From Flagellimonas taeanensis (GTDB taxonomy: Bacteria > Bacteroidota > Bacteroidia > Flavobacteriales > Flavobacteriaceae), in assembly GCF_003584105.1 (NCBI RefSeq), contig NZ_QXFO01000027.1, positions 310,001-374,000 on the forward strand: a DNA stretch of 64,000 nucleotides, written 5' to 3'. Positions 1 to 8,365 of the stretch are shown piece after piece. Each line of letters opens with the position of its first letter. The first letter of the stretch is position 1. The translations under genes were made by a program, and so were the position numbers. The notes under the pieces are model-generated. The model worked only from the letters and a program-made list of their open reading frames with translations. It had not been told where the DNA came from and ran no database searches.

Positions 1-1
1 G

Positions 2-967
2 TTGTCCGAAGCGTTCAAGACGCAGCACATCAGTTTTGTGAACCAATTTTTCAATAAGTCATTAATCAAAAAACGAATAGTCATGTTACAAAAGAAACGA
101 TCGAAAGCCATTTGGCAGTTGAAGTATGGATTGTTGCTACCCTTGGTCTTGGGGATGTTGGTATATACTTCGTGCGAAGTGAAAGAAGATAATAACACAG
201 GAATAGATAATAGTACACCATTAAAATCTGAAAATACAATTCCATTTGGTGTTGTAGACGAAGTGCCGATTTTTCCGGGCTGCGAAGATGCTGTGGACAA
301 AAGAGCCTGTTTTCAAGAAAAGATACAGGAACACATCCGCAAGAATTTCCGCTATCCCACAGAGGCCCAAGAAATGGGTATCCAAGGGAGGGTGAGTGCT
401 ATCTTCACCATTGATGCTGATGGGGCAATTACCGATATAGGAATGAGAGGTCCTCATGAGCTTTTGGAAAACGAAACTGAAAGGATCATTGCCAGGTTGC
501 CTCAAATGGAGCCTGGAAAGCACGAGGGAAGAAAAGTGAAAGTTCCCTTTTCCATCCCTATCACCTTTCGACTCCAAGATGGTGAAGAAAAAGTAGTCAG
601 CTCACAAAAAGTAGGAGGAATTGGAGTACCCTTCGCGGTTGTGGAGCAGGTGCCTATTTTTCCAGGCTGCGAGGATGCCGCGGACAAAAAGGCCTGTTTT
701 CAGGACAAGATACAGGAACATATTCGCAAGCATTTCAATTATCCTCTAGAAGCACAAGAGCAAGGTATCCAAGGAAGAGTAAGCTTGATATTTATTATAG
801 GTACCGATGGAACGATAACAGACATTAGGAAACGGGGCCCACATGAATTGTTGGAAAATGAGGCGGTACGCATCATAGAACGCTTGCCCCAAATGCAACC
901 TGGAAAACAAAAAGGGATGGTAGTGGAAGTTCCTTTTTCCATACCCATCACCTTTAAATTGCAATAA
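2..967 (+). CDS. M56 (BlaR1-type) membrane protein, C-terminal part, with two TonB-C domains (5' end outside window)
   Basis: The frame is open from the window edge and the first codon is not a credible start, so this is the 3' part of a longer gene. The first ~58 residues (a KSLIKKRIVMLQ motif followed by a hydrophobic segment at ~41-57) match the end of the flavobacterial M56/BlaR1 membrane domain. Two periplasmic TonB-C-like domains follow, at ~84-192 and ~211-321. Each begins with a VPIFPGCE motif and ends with PFSIPITF. The two copies are mostly identical, which implies a recent internal duplication. BlaR1 relatives sense envelope signals and inactivate a BlaI repressor; the protease part and any blaI partner would lie upstream of the window. 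The ligand is unknown. Confidence 0.8.
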   Translation: MSEAFKTQHISFVNQFFNKSLIKKRIVMLQKKRSKAIWQLKYGLLLPLVLGMLVYTSCEVKEDNNTGIDNSTPLKSENTIPFGVVDEVPIFPGCEDAVDKRACFQEKIQEHIRKNFRYPTEAQEMGIQGRVSAIFTIDADGAITDIGMRGPHELLENETERIIARLPQMEPGKHEGRKVKVPFSIPITFRLQDGEEKVVSSQKVGGIGVPFAVVEQVPIFPGCEDAADKKACFQDKIQEHIRKHFNYPLEAQEQGIQGRVSLIFIIGTDGTITDIRKRGPHELLENEAVRIIERLPQMQPGKQKGMVVEVPFSIPITFKLQ

Positions 968-973
968 ATAAAT

Positions 974-2113
974 ATGCTGAAAAGGATATTGGTTCTTTCT
1001 GTATTGATATTTATCAAAGCCGGTGCACAGTCATCGGCTTTGCCCGTTGCCGACAGTCTGTATGCCTTGGGCAACTATGCTGCGGCCATCAATGCCTATG
1101 CGAAGGAGAACAACACGGTATCGTCCCTACAGATTGCCCGGGCCTACAATGCCATTGGGAATTACGATAAGGCCATTGTCCAGTACCAAGAAACGCTGGT
1201 CATAGAGCCCAATTTGGATATTGCCCGTTTCGAATTGGGCAAATTGCTCCTCAAGACCAAAAAATATGACCTAGCGCTGGAGAGTATCAACGAATTGGTC
1301 TCCAGAGAACAGGAAAATCCTGAATACTACTATTACTTGGGCAGGGTGTGGGAATCCTTGAAAAACCAAAAAAAGGCAGATGAAGCCTTTAGAAAGGCCG
1401 TGCAAAAAGACAGTACCCATTTGCGGAGCCTCTATTCGTTGGCCAGATCTTTTGCATCGAAAAAAGAAAAAGATTCAGTGCTCAAGTATGTAGATATGGG
1501 CCTTCGGTTTTATGAAGACGATGTTTCCATGATCAATCTAAAAGCACTAGCCTTTTTCAACAACGGACAATTTGGGTTGGCCATTCCACATTTTGAAAGA
1601 TTGTTGGAACTTGGAGAGGAAGCCCCTTTTGTATATAACAGGCTTGCCCATAGTTACTTCAGGGACCTGGAGCTGGAAAAGGCCCATAAAACCTATCATC
1701 AACTCATGAAATTTCCAGAGTATTTGGCAGATGCCTACTCTGGTCTTGGAGAGGTGTTCCTAAAGGAACAACAATTGGATAGTGCCCAATACTATATCCA
1801 AAAATCCATAGAGGAGCGCACCGTGTCCTTTGACAAGGAATATGCAGACCTTGGCCGCATTGCGCGCATACAGGGAAAGACCAAAACAGCACTGGACCTC
1901 TACACCAAGGCCTGGGAAGAGAACAAGGACAATCCGTACAATTATTACCAGGTCTGTATCTTGGCGGATGAGTACTACAAAGACCCTAAAACAAAGTTGG
2001 GCTATTATGAAAGGTTATTGGAAATGTATCCCGATTTGGCCCCTTTCATAGCGGAGCGTGTGCAAAAGCGCATATCGGAGATCAAGGAGGAAATCCACTA
2101 CGCGGGCAACTGA
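974..2113 (+). CDS. Exported tetratricopeptide-repeat protein
   Basis: This 379-residue protein starts 6 bp after the preceding stop, so it is probably co-transcribed with the M56 gene. A signal peptide covers residues 1-18 (hydrophobic core, then KAGAQ). The rest is helical TPR-type repeats of about 34 residues, for example around the YNAIGNYDKAIVQYQE, YYYLGRVWESL and AYSGLGEVFLKEQQLDSA segments. No catalytic motif is visible. TPR proteins are scaffolds for protein-protein contacts. Being exported and next to a receptor with TonB-C domains, it may work in the periplasm with that receptor, but this is inferred from position only. Confidence 0.8.
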   Translation: MLKRILVLSVLIFIKAGAQSSALPVADSLYALGNYAAAINAYAKENNTVSSLQIARAYNAIGNYDKAIVQYQETLVIEPNLDIARFELGKLLLKTKKYDLALESINELVSREQENPEYYYYLGRVWESLKNQKKADEAFRKAVQKDSTHLRSLYSLARSFASKKEKDSVLKYVDMGLRFYEDDVSMINLKALAFFNNGQFGLAIPHFERLLELGEEAPFVYNRLAHSYFRDLELEKAHKTYHQLMKFPEYLADAYSGLGEVFLKEQQLDSAQYYIQKSIEERTVSFDKEYADLGRIARIQGKTKTALDLYTKAWEENKDNPYNYYQVCILADEYYKDPKTKLGYYERLLEMYPDLAPFIAERVQKRISEIKEEIHYAGN

Positions 2114-2157
2114 TTTCTTCAAAATATTGTAATTTCAGCCAAATTATAGGGGCTGCC

Positions 2158-2637
2158 ATGCAAAAGTATGTTTTGTGGATCATTTTTATGGGATTGTTCG
2201 TTTCCTGCGAGCTGTTCGAGTCCAAGGAGGACAAGACCCAAAAACTGGTCAATGAGGAACTTATGGCCATTGATTGGAACGATGTGGACCAATACCCCCT
2301 TTTTGATAGCTGTGACGAAACGGCGACCAAGGAAGCGCAACGGGAATGCTTCCAGAACGTGATGGCTAACTATTTTTCCGAAGCCTTGGCTGGGCTCCAG
2401 TTCCAAGTGGACAGCGACCTGAACGATACGGTGTACATCGATTTCATGATTGACGAACATGGTTTCATATCCGTGATCAACGTGGAGGAAAAAACCGCCG
2501 TGCTCAATGAAATCTCAGATTTCAACACCAAGATATCCGAGCGGTTGAACGACCTGACCACGGTGGCGCCCGCCCTGAAAAGAGGGAATCCGGTGGGCCT
2601 TCGGTTCAGGCTGCCATTGGTACTAAACACCCATTAG
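2158..2637 (+). CDS. Lipoprotein with a degenerate TonB-C-like domain
   Basis: This 159-residue protein has a lipoprotein signal (IIFMGLFVSC, lipidated Cys17). It is not a standard named family to me. From ~residue 42 it follows the plan of the two TonB-C domains 2 kb upstream: a YPLFDSC motif in place of the VPIFPGC motif, then RECF in place of RACF, then a strand with a DEHGFI turn and a final RFRLPLVL strand. The Cys pair that recurs in all of these domains is kept. It lies between the TPR gene and ruvC (3 bp before the ruvC start), so it belongs to the same transcription unit. Function is unknown; a periplasmic partner of the M56 receptor is a guess. Confidence 0.65.
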   Translation: MQKYVLWIIFMGLFVSCELFESKEDKTQKLVNEELMAIDWNDVDQYPLFDSCDETATKEAQRECFQNVMANYFSEALAGLQFQVDSDLNDTVYIDFMIDEHGFISVINVEEKTAVLNEISDFNTKISERLNDLTTVAPALKRGNPVGLRFRLPLVLNTH

Positions 2638-2640
2638 AAT

Positions 2641-3198
2641 TTGGCTGCAGAAAAGATCATATTGGGAATAGACCCCGGAACGACCGTCATGGGTTTCGGC
2701 ATCATCAAGGTGGTGAACAAGCAGATGCATTTTGTGCAGATGAACGAACTGATGCTGAAAAAGTATGACGATCCCTATATCAAACTCAAGCTGATTTTTG
2801 AGCGGACCTTGGAACTTATCGATACCTACCACCCCGATGAGATTGCCATAGAGGCCCCATTTTATGGGAAGAACGTTCAATCCATGCTGAAACTGGGCCG
2901 TGCACAGGGCGTGGCCATGGCGGCCGGACTCTCCAGACAGGTGCCCATTACCGAGTACATGCCGAAGAAGATCAAGATGTCCATCACGGGCAATGGAAAT
3001 GCCAGCAAGGAACAAGTGGCCAAAATGTTGCAAAGTGTACTGAAACTGAAAACCTTGCCCAAAAACTTGGACAGCACCGATGGACTGGCCGCAGCCGTTT
3101 GTCATTTTTATAATGAAGGTAAGGTGGAACTCGGCAAAAGCTACACAGGTTGGGAGGCGTTCATCAAACAGAACCCTGGTAAAATCAAGAAACAATGA
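2641..3198 (+). CDS. ruvC: Crossover junction endodeoxyribonuclease RuvC
   Basis: RuvC is the Holliday-junction resolvase that cuts four-way junctions produced by RuvAB. The 185 residues match the family length. The four acidic metal ligands are visible: Asp11 in GIDPGT, Glu71 in AIEAPFYGKN, and Asp144 and Asp147 in LDSTDGLAAAVCH. The start is a TTG at 2641, chosen because it places the LGIDPGTT motif at the normal distance from the N-terminus and no ATG fits. The TTG lies 3 bp after the stop of the lipoprotein gene. Confidence 0.95.
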   Translation: MAAEKIILGIDPGTTVMGFGIIKVVNKQMHFVQMNELMLKKYDDPYIKLKLIFERTLELIDTYHPDEIAIEAPFYGKNVQSMLKLGRAQGVAMAAGLSRQVPITEYMPKKIKMSITGNGNASKEQVAKMLQSVLKLKTLPKNLDSTDGLAAAVCHFYNEGKVELGKSYTGWEAFIKQNPGKIKKQ

Positions 3199-3202
3199 AC
3201 AA

Positions 3203-3226
3203 CAGATATCAGACATCCGATATCTG
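3203..3226. repeat. Perfect 8-bp inverted repeat between ruvC and hemW
   Basis: CAGATATC and GATATCTG are separated by an 8-base loop, starting just after the ruvC stop. There is no T-run after it, so it is not a clear intrinsic terminator. It could be a degraded dispersed intergenic element or an mRNA-stabilising hairpin. Confidence 0.4.
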
Positions 3227-3276
3227 ATTGATTAATAACTGATTATTGTACATTGTTTATTGTTAATTGAAAATAA

Positions 3277-4404
3277 GTGAGCGGAGTCTACATCCATATC
3301 CCTTTTTGCAAGCAAGCTTGCCATTATTGTGATTTTCATTTTTCCACCCAGATGAAAAAGAAGGATGCGATGGTGGATGCCTTGGTCCGGGAAATGGAAT
3401 TGCGTAAAAATGAGTTGGGCGATGAGGTTGTCGAGACCATTTATTTTGGTGGTGGCACCCCTTCGGTTTTGGAACTGCCCGAATTGGAACGTTTGATCCA
3501 AGCCGTATATGACCATTACAAAGTAATGGACAATCCAGAAATCACGTTGGAGGCCAACCCTGATGACCTGTCCAACGATCGAATCATCCAACTGTCCAAA
3601 AGTCCGGTAAACCGTCTCAGCATCGGCATCCAATCTTTTTTTGAGGAAGATCTGAAGCTGATGAACCGTGCCCACAATGCCCTTGAGGCTGAGCATTGTA
3701 TCGAGGAAGCCGTCCAGCATTTTGATAACATCACCATCGACCTGATCTATGGCATTCCGGGGATGGGTCATGGCCGTTGGAAGGCGAACATCCAAAAAGC
3801 CCTAGATTTTGGATTGCCCCATATTTCCAGCTACGCTTTAACGGTGGAACCCAAAACCGCACTGGAAAAACTGATCCAGAAAGGAACCGTGCCCCAAGTG
3901 GATGACGGTCAGGCACAGGAGCAATTCCATATTTTGGTGGAACTATTGGAAGAACAGGGTTTTGTGAACTATGAAATCTCCAACTTTGGGAAACCGGGCT
4001 ATTTTTCCCAAAACAATACCGCCTATTGGCAGGGCAAAACCTATTTGGGCATCGGTCCGTCCGCGCATTCGTATGATGGACTTTCCCGCACTTGGAACAT
4101 TCGGAACAATTCCATCTACATCAAACAGATCCAACAAGGGATTTTACCAAGTGAAAAGGAAACCTTGACCGTGACCGACCGGTACAACGAATATGTGATG
4201 ACAGGCCTTAGGACCATTTGGGGGGTATCCAAGGAGAAGATTGCCAAGGAATTTGGATTGAACTACGCGAACTATTTGGAGCAACAATCGGAAAAGTTCA
4301 TTGATCGGCAATTGCTGTTTTGGGAAGATGCCATTTTGCGCACCACCAAGCAAGGCAAGTTTTTAGCGGATGGGATTGCGGCGGATTTGTTTTTGTTGGA
4401 GTAA
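3277..4404 (+). CDS. hemW: HemW-like radical SAM protein
   Basis: This 375-residue protein belongs to the HemN/HemW radical SAM family. Cys11, Cys15 and Cys18 (CKQACHYCDF) bind the 4Fe-4S cluster. The position where HemN has a fourth Cys is Phe20, which is the HemW signature. HemW acts as a haem chaperone rather than a coproporphyrinogen dehydrogenase, so older automatic names such as HemN should be avoided. A true HemN is at 33190-34548. YFGGGTPS and LSIGIQSF are the usual SAM-binding motifs. The start is a GTG at 3277, the only one that keeps the conserved VYIHIPFC N-terminus. Confidence 0.9.
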   Translation: MSGVYIHIPFCKQACHYCDFHFSTQMKKKDAMVDALVREMELRKNELGDEVVETIYFGGGTPSVLELPELERLIQAVYDHYKVMDNPEITLEANPDDLSNDRIIQLSKSPVNRLSIGIQSFFEEDLKLMNRAHNALEAEHCIEEAVQHFDNITIDLIYGIPGMGHGRWKANIQKALDFGLPHISSYALTVEPKTALEKLIQKGTVPQVDDGQAQEQFHILVELLEEQGFVNYEISNFGKPGYFSQNNTAYWQGKTYLGIGPSAHSYDGLSRTWNIRNNSIYIKQIQQGILPSEKETLTVTDRYNEYVMTGLRTIWGVSKEKIAKEFGLNYANYLEQQSEKFIDRQLLFWEDAILRTTKQGKFLADGIAADLFLLE

Positions 4405-4509
4405 TGTTGTTCGATGCCTCAATTTTTTAGGCTGTACTTATCAAAGAATGAATGAATCTGTTGCTTTTGTCTGTGCGGTTGACTAGTATGGCTATAATTT
4501 AAAAGGCAT

Positions 4510-6075
4510 TTAGTTTTTAATTGATTGATTACAATATGGGTGAGTAAGTTGGCAATTTTCCGGTTTACCCGTTCCATCTTCTCTTTGCCTAATGATATGG
4601 TCATAAGAAACTGATTTTTCAGGATCTAAGTAACCTTTGCAGATAGGACATTTTATTGCTGACTCAAGTGCCCGGTCTAAAAATGTTTTGCTTTTGGTTT
4701 CATCATTAAACTCACGTTGTTCTGTACTCACAAAATCACCAACAACTATCTTTCCCTCTAATTCAGCCATTTCAACAATTTTCGAATCAGTGATCTCTTC
4801 TCCTTGGCAGATGCGTTTAACAAGTTCGTCAATTAGTTTTGCAAACATCGCATTTCTTTTTCTTGAAAGATGTTTTTGCAAAATAGTCGCAACCAAATCT
4901 TTTCTAGAAACAAGAATTTTCTCTAATGTCTCCCTGGAATTAGTGAATTTGATAAAAAATCCAGTATCATTATTAACTAGTTTTTGTGCAATAAGTGTTG
5001 CCATTCCGAGAAACATCGCTCTGGAATGTCTTCCTGATGGGCCATAAAAATAAACAGCTGGATGAAGTCCTAAACTACCACCATCATTTCCAGAAATCCG
5101 ACTTATCAATTTTAGTGACTTTTTAAGGGAAGAAATGGTATGTTCTCCAGTAAGATCATCATCTTGATCAGAGACCAATTTGGGAAGACCCTGTTGGTTT
5201 CGGTTCGAAATAAGCATCAAATCGATTAAAATTTGGATTGCATCTCTTATTCCTTTAGATCCACCTAGTGGTAAATCAAGCGTCTTTATTGGTCTCTTTA
5301 ATTCAGGCTCAAAAAGTATTTTATGAAATTTTTTCGAGTAGTCAACAATTTTGGTCTTGTTCTGATCTTCGAAGAATGACCAATACTTATGCCCAGTTCC
5401 TGCTCTTATAACTGCCCTTGCTGAAATGGGAATTGGCTTGTTCCTATTTTTTAGAAGTAGTTCTTCAATTGGATCCAAAGGAGTTCCTTGAGTATTAATT
5501 TTAAAGAATGAATGTTCTGCTTTATCAGCATCTCCTTTAACCCACTGAACTTGTATTCCTCTGGATATTATCCTACTGATTCTTTTTCGTTCGCTAGCTT
5601 CTAAATCTTGTTGTTCATTTTGTTGCTCTAAACGTTTGTAGCTCCCGATGTGCTTATCTACCAGTTTTCTGGTTTTTTCAGCAATTCTTTGCTGTTCGGG
5701 TGAAATGACTCTTCCGAAATATTCATACGACAGCGGGCCATCACCATAATCATCTTCAATCCACGCTTTAATTGCACTAAGCCTATGCCCGCCATCGATT
5801 ACGAAAAGAAATGTAGGTGATTTCCAAAGAATTACAGCAGGAATAAGATCGCCAGAAACGAAGCTCTCAAGTAATGATACAACTTGGCTGGGGGTCCAAT
5901 GATTAGTCTCCCTCTGAAAATCAGGCTTTCTTAAATTCGGTCCTATTAAAGCTCCTCGCGATAAATCTCTCAAGGATAACTTATCGAAACTGTCAAAGTG
6001 TTCTTCTTCTTCGGTTATACCAAAGTCTTCTCTTTTTATAAGAGCATCGAGATTTACTAAATTAGATTTCGCCAT
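4510..6075 (-). CDS. DUF262/ParB-like plus HNH nuclease-domain protein (possible GmrSD-type defence protein)
   Basis: A 521-residue protein with two recognisable ends. The N-terminal domain has the DUF262 pattern: RKPDFQRE at ~49-56, then DGGHRLSAI at 94-102, a variant of the DGQQR motif that in GmrS-like and ParB/sulfiredoxin-fold proteins forms a nucleotide-handling site. The last 46 residues form an HNH zinc finger: Cys476/Cys479, Asp492-His493, Asn507, then His512 and Cys515, with His512 where a Cys is more usual. This pairing resembles type IV GmrSD enzymes that cut modified DNA, although GmrD normally carries DUF1524. The gene is AT-rich compared with its neighbours, transcribed against them, and has no partner gene. 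A phage-defence role is inference. Confidence 0.7.
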   Translation of the reverse strand: MAKSNLVNLDALIKREDFGITEEEEHFDSFDKLSLRDLSRGALIGPNLRKPDFQRETNHWTPSQVVSLLESFVSGDLIPAVILWKSPTFLFVIDGGHRLSAIKAWIEDDYGDGPLSYEYFGRVISPEQQRIAEKTRKLVDKHIGSYKRLEQQNEQQDLEASERKRISRIISRGIQVQWVKGDADKAEHSFFKINTQGTPLDPIEELLLKNRNKPIPISARAVIRAGTGHKYWSFFEDQNKTKIVDYSKKFHKILFEPELKRPIKTLDLPLGGSKGIRDAIQILIDLMLISNRNQQGLPKLVSDQDDDLTGEHTISSLKKSLKLISRISGNDGGSLGLHPAVYFYGPSGRHSRAMFLGMATLIAQKLVNNDTGFFIKFTNSRETLEKILVSRKDLVATILQKHLSRKRNAMFAKLIDELVKRICQGEEITDSKIVEMAELEGKIVVGDFVSTEQREFNDETKSKTFLDRALESAIKCPICKGYLDPEKSVSYDHIIRQREDGTGKPENCQLTHPYCNQSIKN

Positions 6076-6095
6076 TTTTCAATTATGCTATGTAT

Positions 6096-6147
6096 CGTTC
6101 AAAGATATGATTCGTTTTTAATGAATTACATCGACCTTAAAGTGAAG
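6096..6147 (-). repeat. Shared leader sequence, copy 1 (promoter of the DUF262/HNH gene)
   Basis: Starting 21 bp upstream of the start at 6075, this stretch matches 11183-11257, the leader of the other AT-rich insert. AAAGATATGATTCGTTT is identical in both, and TCGACC and AGTGAAG further on are shared. Read on the minus strand it contains TATCTTTG, a perfect Bacteroidetes -7 element (TAnnTTTG), so it probably also acts as the promoter. Confidence 0.6.
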
Positions 6148-6233
6148 ATACTGGATTTTAATCAAAAGTTCTGATTACCTAGTATTGCATTTCTCAACGG
6201 AATTGAGTTTATTACTGCAACAAGTCCAATTAC

Positions 6234-6986
6234 ATGATCGCAACCCTAAAACACCATTCCAAAAATTACAAGATAGACCTTTCCAAACCGTTGGATATCT
6301 CCATTGCCCTTTCGGGAGAGGAGACCAACATCAACGCCTGGTATTTGGGGCCACCCCAAATAAAGCCCCATGCCGAGGAGGGATTTGTGGGGAAGGTCAC
6401 TGAAGGGGCCTCCACCAATTTCAACGATGTTTATTTTAATCCGCATTCGCATGTAACGCACACGGAATGCTTGGGCCACATCACCGAAGGGTTCCATTCC
6501 ATCAACCAAAAACTGAAAAAGTTCTTCTTTTTGGCCGAAGTGATCACCGTGGCCCCCGAACAAGTGGGGGACGATTTTGTCATTTCCGAAAAGCAATTGC
6601 AATACGCCCTCGGCAACAAAAAAAGAGAGGCAGTGGTGATCCGCACCCTGCCCAACACCAAGGAGAAACGCTCCCGAAACTATTCCGATACCAATCCGCC
6701 TTACCTACTGGAAGATGCAGCTCAATTTTTGGTGAAAAAAGGGGTGGAGCATTTGTTGATCGACCTGCCTTCGGTGGATAAGGAACGGGATGGCGGCGCA
6801 CTTTTGTGCCATAATGCCTTTTGGAACATGAAAGGAAAGCCTCGGGAAAAGGCTACCATTACGGAACTGATCTATGTGCCGAACAAGGTAAAGGACGGCA
6901 CCTATTTTTTGAACCTTCAGGTGGCACCGTTCGAAAATGATGCCAGTCCCAGTCGCCCCGTACTCTATAAAATCGAGGAAAAATGA
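6234..6986 (+). CDS. Cyclase-family (kynurenine-formamidase-like) hydrolase
   Basis: A 250-residue member of the cyclase/KynB metal-dependent hydrolase family. The family metal motif HxGTHxDxP appears here as NPHSHVTHTECLGH (residues ~69-82), so the histidines are kept but the GTHxD core is altered. LLIDLPSVD and the acidic DGGALLCHNAFWN region near 180-200 fit the family fold. The usual activity is hydrolysis of N-formylkynurenine or similar amides; the substrate here cannot be told. It is the first gene of an operon running to 10501, and the next gene overlaps its stop by 4 bp (ATGA). Confidence 0.75.
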   Translation: MIATLKHHSKNYKIDLSKPLDISIALSGEETNINAWYLGPPQIKPHAEEGFVGKVTEGASTNFNDVYFNPHSHVTHTECLGHITEGFHSINQKLKKFFFLAEVITVAPEQVGDDFVISEKQLQYALGNKKREAVVIRTLPNTKEKRSRNYSDTNPPYLLEDAAQFLVKKGVEHLLIDLPSVDKERDGGALLCHNAFWNMKGKPREKATITELIYVPNKVKDGTYFLNLQVAPFENDASPSRPVLYKIEEK

Positions 6987-7342
6987 AGACCGTTCTAAAA
7001 TTGGAAGAAGTGCTCATGTTCGTGTTGGGCATATACTTGTTCAACCAATTGGACTACGCCTGGTGGTGGTTCCTGGCCTTGATCTTGGCGCCGGACATAG
7101 GCATGCTGGGCTATCTTTTGGGCAACAAGGCGGGGGGCTTTACCTACAATTTGTTTCACCATAAGGGAATGGCAATCATAGTATACCTCTTGGGGAGCTA
7201 CTTTTCAATACCTTTATGCCAGTTGATCGGCGTGATCCTGTTCTCGCACTCCGCATTGGACAGGGCCTTGGGCTATGGATTAAAATATGACAAAGGATTT
7301 AAGTTTACCCACTTGGGGGAAATAGGCAAAGACAATGGGTGA
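6983..7342 (+). CDS. DUF4260 family membrane protein
   Basis: This 119-residue integral membrane protein begins in an ATGA overlap with the cyclase gene. Hydrophobic segments lie at ~8-40, ~62-85 and ~80-95. It has the characteristic DUF4260 features: a WWWFLALILAPDIGMLGY stretch, FHHKG, and SHSALDRALGYGLKY. No biochemical function is established for DUF4260. The translational coupling suggests it is made together with the flanking proteins. Confidence 0.8.
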   Translation: MKTVLKLEEVLMFVLGIYLFNQLDYAWWWFLALILAPDIGMLGYLLGNKAGGFTYNLFHHKGMAIIVYLLGSYFSIPLCQLIGVILFSHSALDRALGYGLKYDKGFKFTHLGEIGKDNG

Positions 7343-7958
7343 AGTATTCGATACCGTTCTGGGACTGATCTTGGGGGCCATATTGATGTATTGGTTCTTT
7401 TCCCTGTTTCGAAAAAAAAGGAACAAGGAAATTACCGAGCGGCAGTCCACTGTACTGTTGGACAAGATCAGAAGCGTGTGCAAACTGGTCTCCGTGGAAG
7501 GGGATTTTGCCGAGATCTACCACTACGAGAACACCAAGGGCAGCTTTTTGAGCCTGTTCAAAAGCAAAAAGAAGGCACTGATCGTGATAAAGGCCAAGGC
7601 CCATATCGGGTATGACCTGAGCAAGTTGGACCTAAAGGCGGACACCGAGACCAAACGGATCATCCTGAGCCATTTTCCGCAGCCGGAAGTATTGTCAATA
7701 GAGCCCGACCTTCAATTTTACGATATCAAGAATGGGATTTTTAACAGTTTTTCCCCCACCGACCTTACCCAACTCAACCAAGAGGCCAAGCATCATATCA
7801 AAGAAAAGATACCTGAAAGCGGCTTGATGGAAACAGCTAGGAAAGAAGCGCTCCAAGCCGTACTTTTGGTGGAAAAGATCGTGGAGACCATCGGTTGGAA
7901 ACTGGACTATTCCGCTTTGGAGATTTCAAATAGGGAAAAACAATTTATAGAAGAATAA
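7335..7958 (+). CDS. DUF4230 domain protein, membrane-anchored
   Basis: This 207-residue protein has one N-terminal membrane helix (~7-24: LGLILGAILMYWFFSLF) and then a soluble domain of DUF4230 type. Family markers are the SVEGDFAEIYHYE strand, KKKALIVIKAKAHIGYDLSKL and the C-terminal helix with ARKEALQAVLLVEKIVETIGW. DUF4230 proteins are of unknown function. The start overlaps the end of the DUF4260 gene by 8 bp, so the two are probably translated in tandem. Confidence 0.8.
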   Translation: MGEVFDTVLGLILGAILMYWFFSLFRKKRNKEITERQSTVLLDKIRSVCKLVSVEGDFAEIYHYENTKGSFLSLFKSKKKALIVIKAKAHIGYDLSKLDLKADTETKRIILSHFPQPEVLSIEPDLQFYDIKNGIFNSFSPTDLTQLNQEAKHHIKEKIPESGLMETARKEALQAVLLVEKIVETIGWKLDYSALEISNREKQFIEE

Positions 7959-7964
7959 ACCATT

Positions 7965-8363
7965 ATGAAAATCAAAATTATAACCTTGCTTTTGATGGGT
8001 GTGGTGAGCACCATCAGTTTTGCACAAAACAATGATACCATGACCGAATTTGATCATACGTTCGCCCACGTGGTGTATTTCTGGTTCAAAAACCCGGAGA
8101 ATCAAGCTGACAGGGCCACTTTTGAGGCTTCGTTGAAGAAGTTCTTGGATAATTCCCAATACGCCAAGACCAAGTTTATTGGCAAACCACCAAAGGCCAT
8201 TCGTGATGTGGTGGATGATTCCTTTACCTACTCGTTGATCCTTTCGTTCGAATCTGCCGAAGATCAGGCGGCCTATCAAGTGGAGCCGCCCCATTTGGTG
8301 TTCATCGAGGAATGCAAGGACCTCTGGGAAAAGGTGATCGTTTACGATTCGGAAGGCATCTGA
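7965..8363 (+). CDS. Exported Dabb-family (stress-responsive A/B barrel) protein
   Basis: This 132-residue protein has a signal peptide (~1-19: ITLLLMGVVSTISFAQ). It is followed by a single dimeric alpha/beta barrel domain (Dabb), seen in HVVYFWFKNPE, LSFESAEDQAAYQ and PPHLVFIEEC. Members are small dimeric proteins found in stress responses or as cyclases; no catalytic residue can be assigned here. It lies 6 bp after the DUF4230 gene in the same operon. Confidence 0.8.
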   Translation: MKIKIITLLLMGVVSTISFAQNNDTMTEFDHTFAHVVYFWFKNPENQADRATFEASLKKFLDNSQYAKTKFIGKPPKAIRDVVDDSFTYSLILSFESAEDQAAYQVEPPHLVFIEECKDLWEKVIVYDSEGI

Positions 8364-8365
8364 CC

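Noticed and set aside
3203..3226. Hairpin after ruvC as an intrinsic terminator
   Set aside because: No T-run follows and the stem is AT-rich; listed only as an inverted repeat.
8312..8365. Upstream start for the MmcQ/YjbR protein
   Set aside because: It would overlap the Dabb gene by ~50 bp, whereas ATG at 8366 gives the conserved start and a 2-bp gap.
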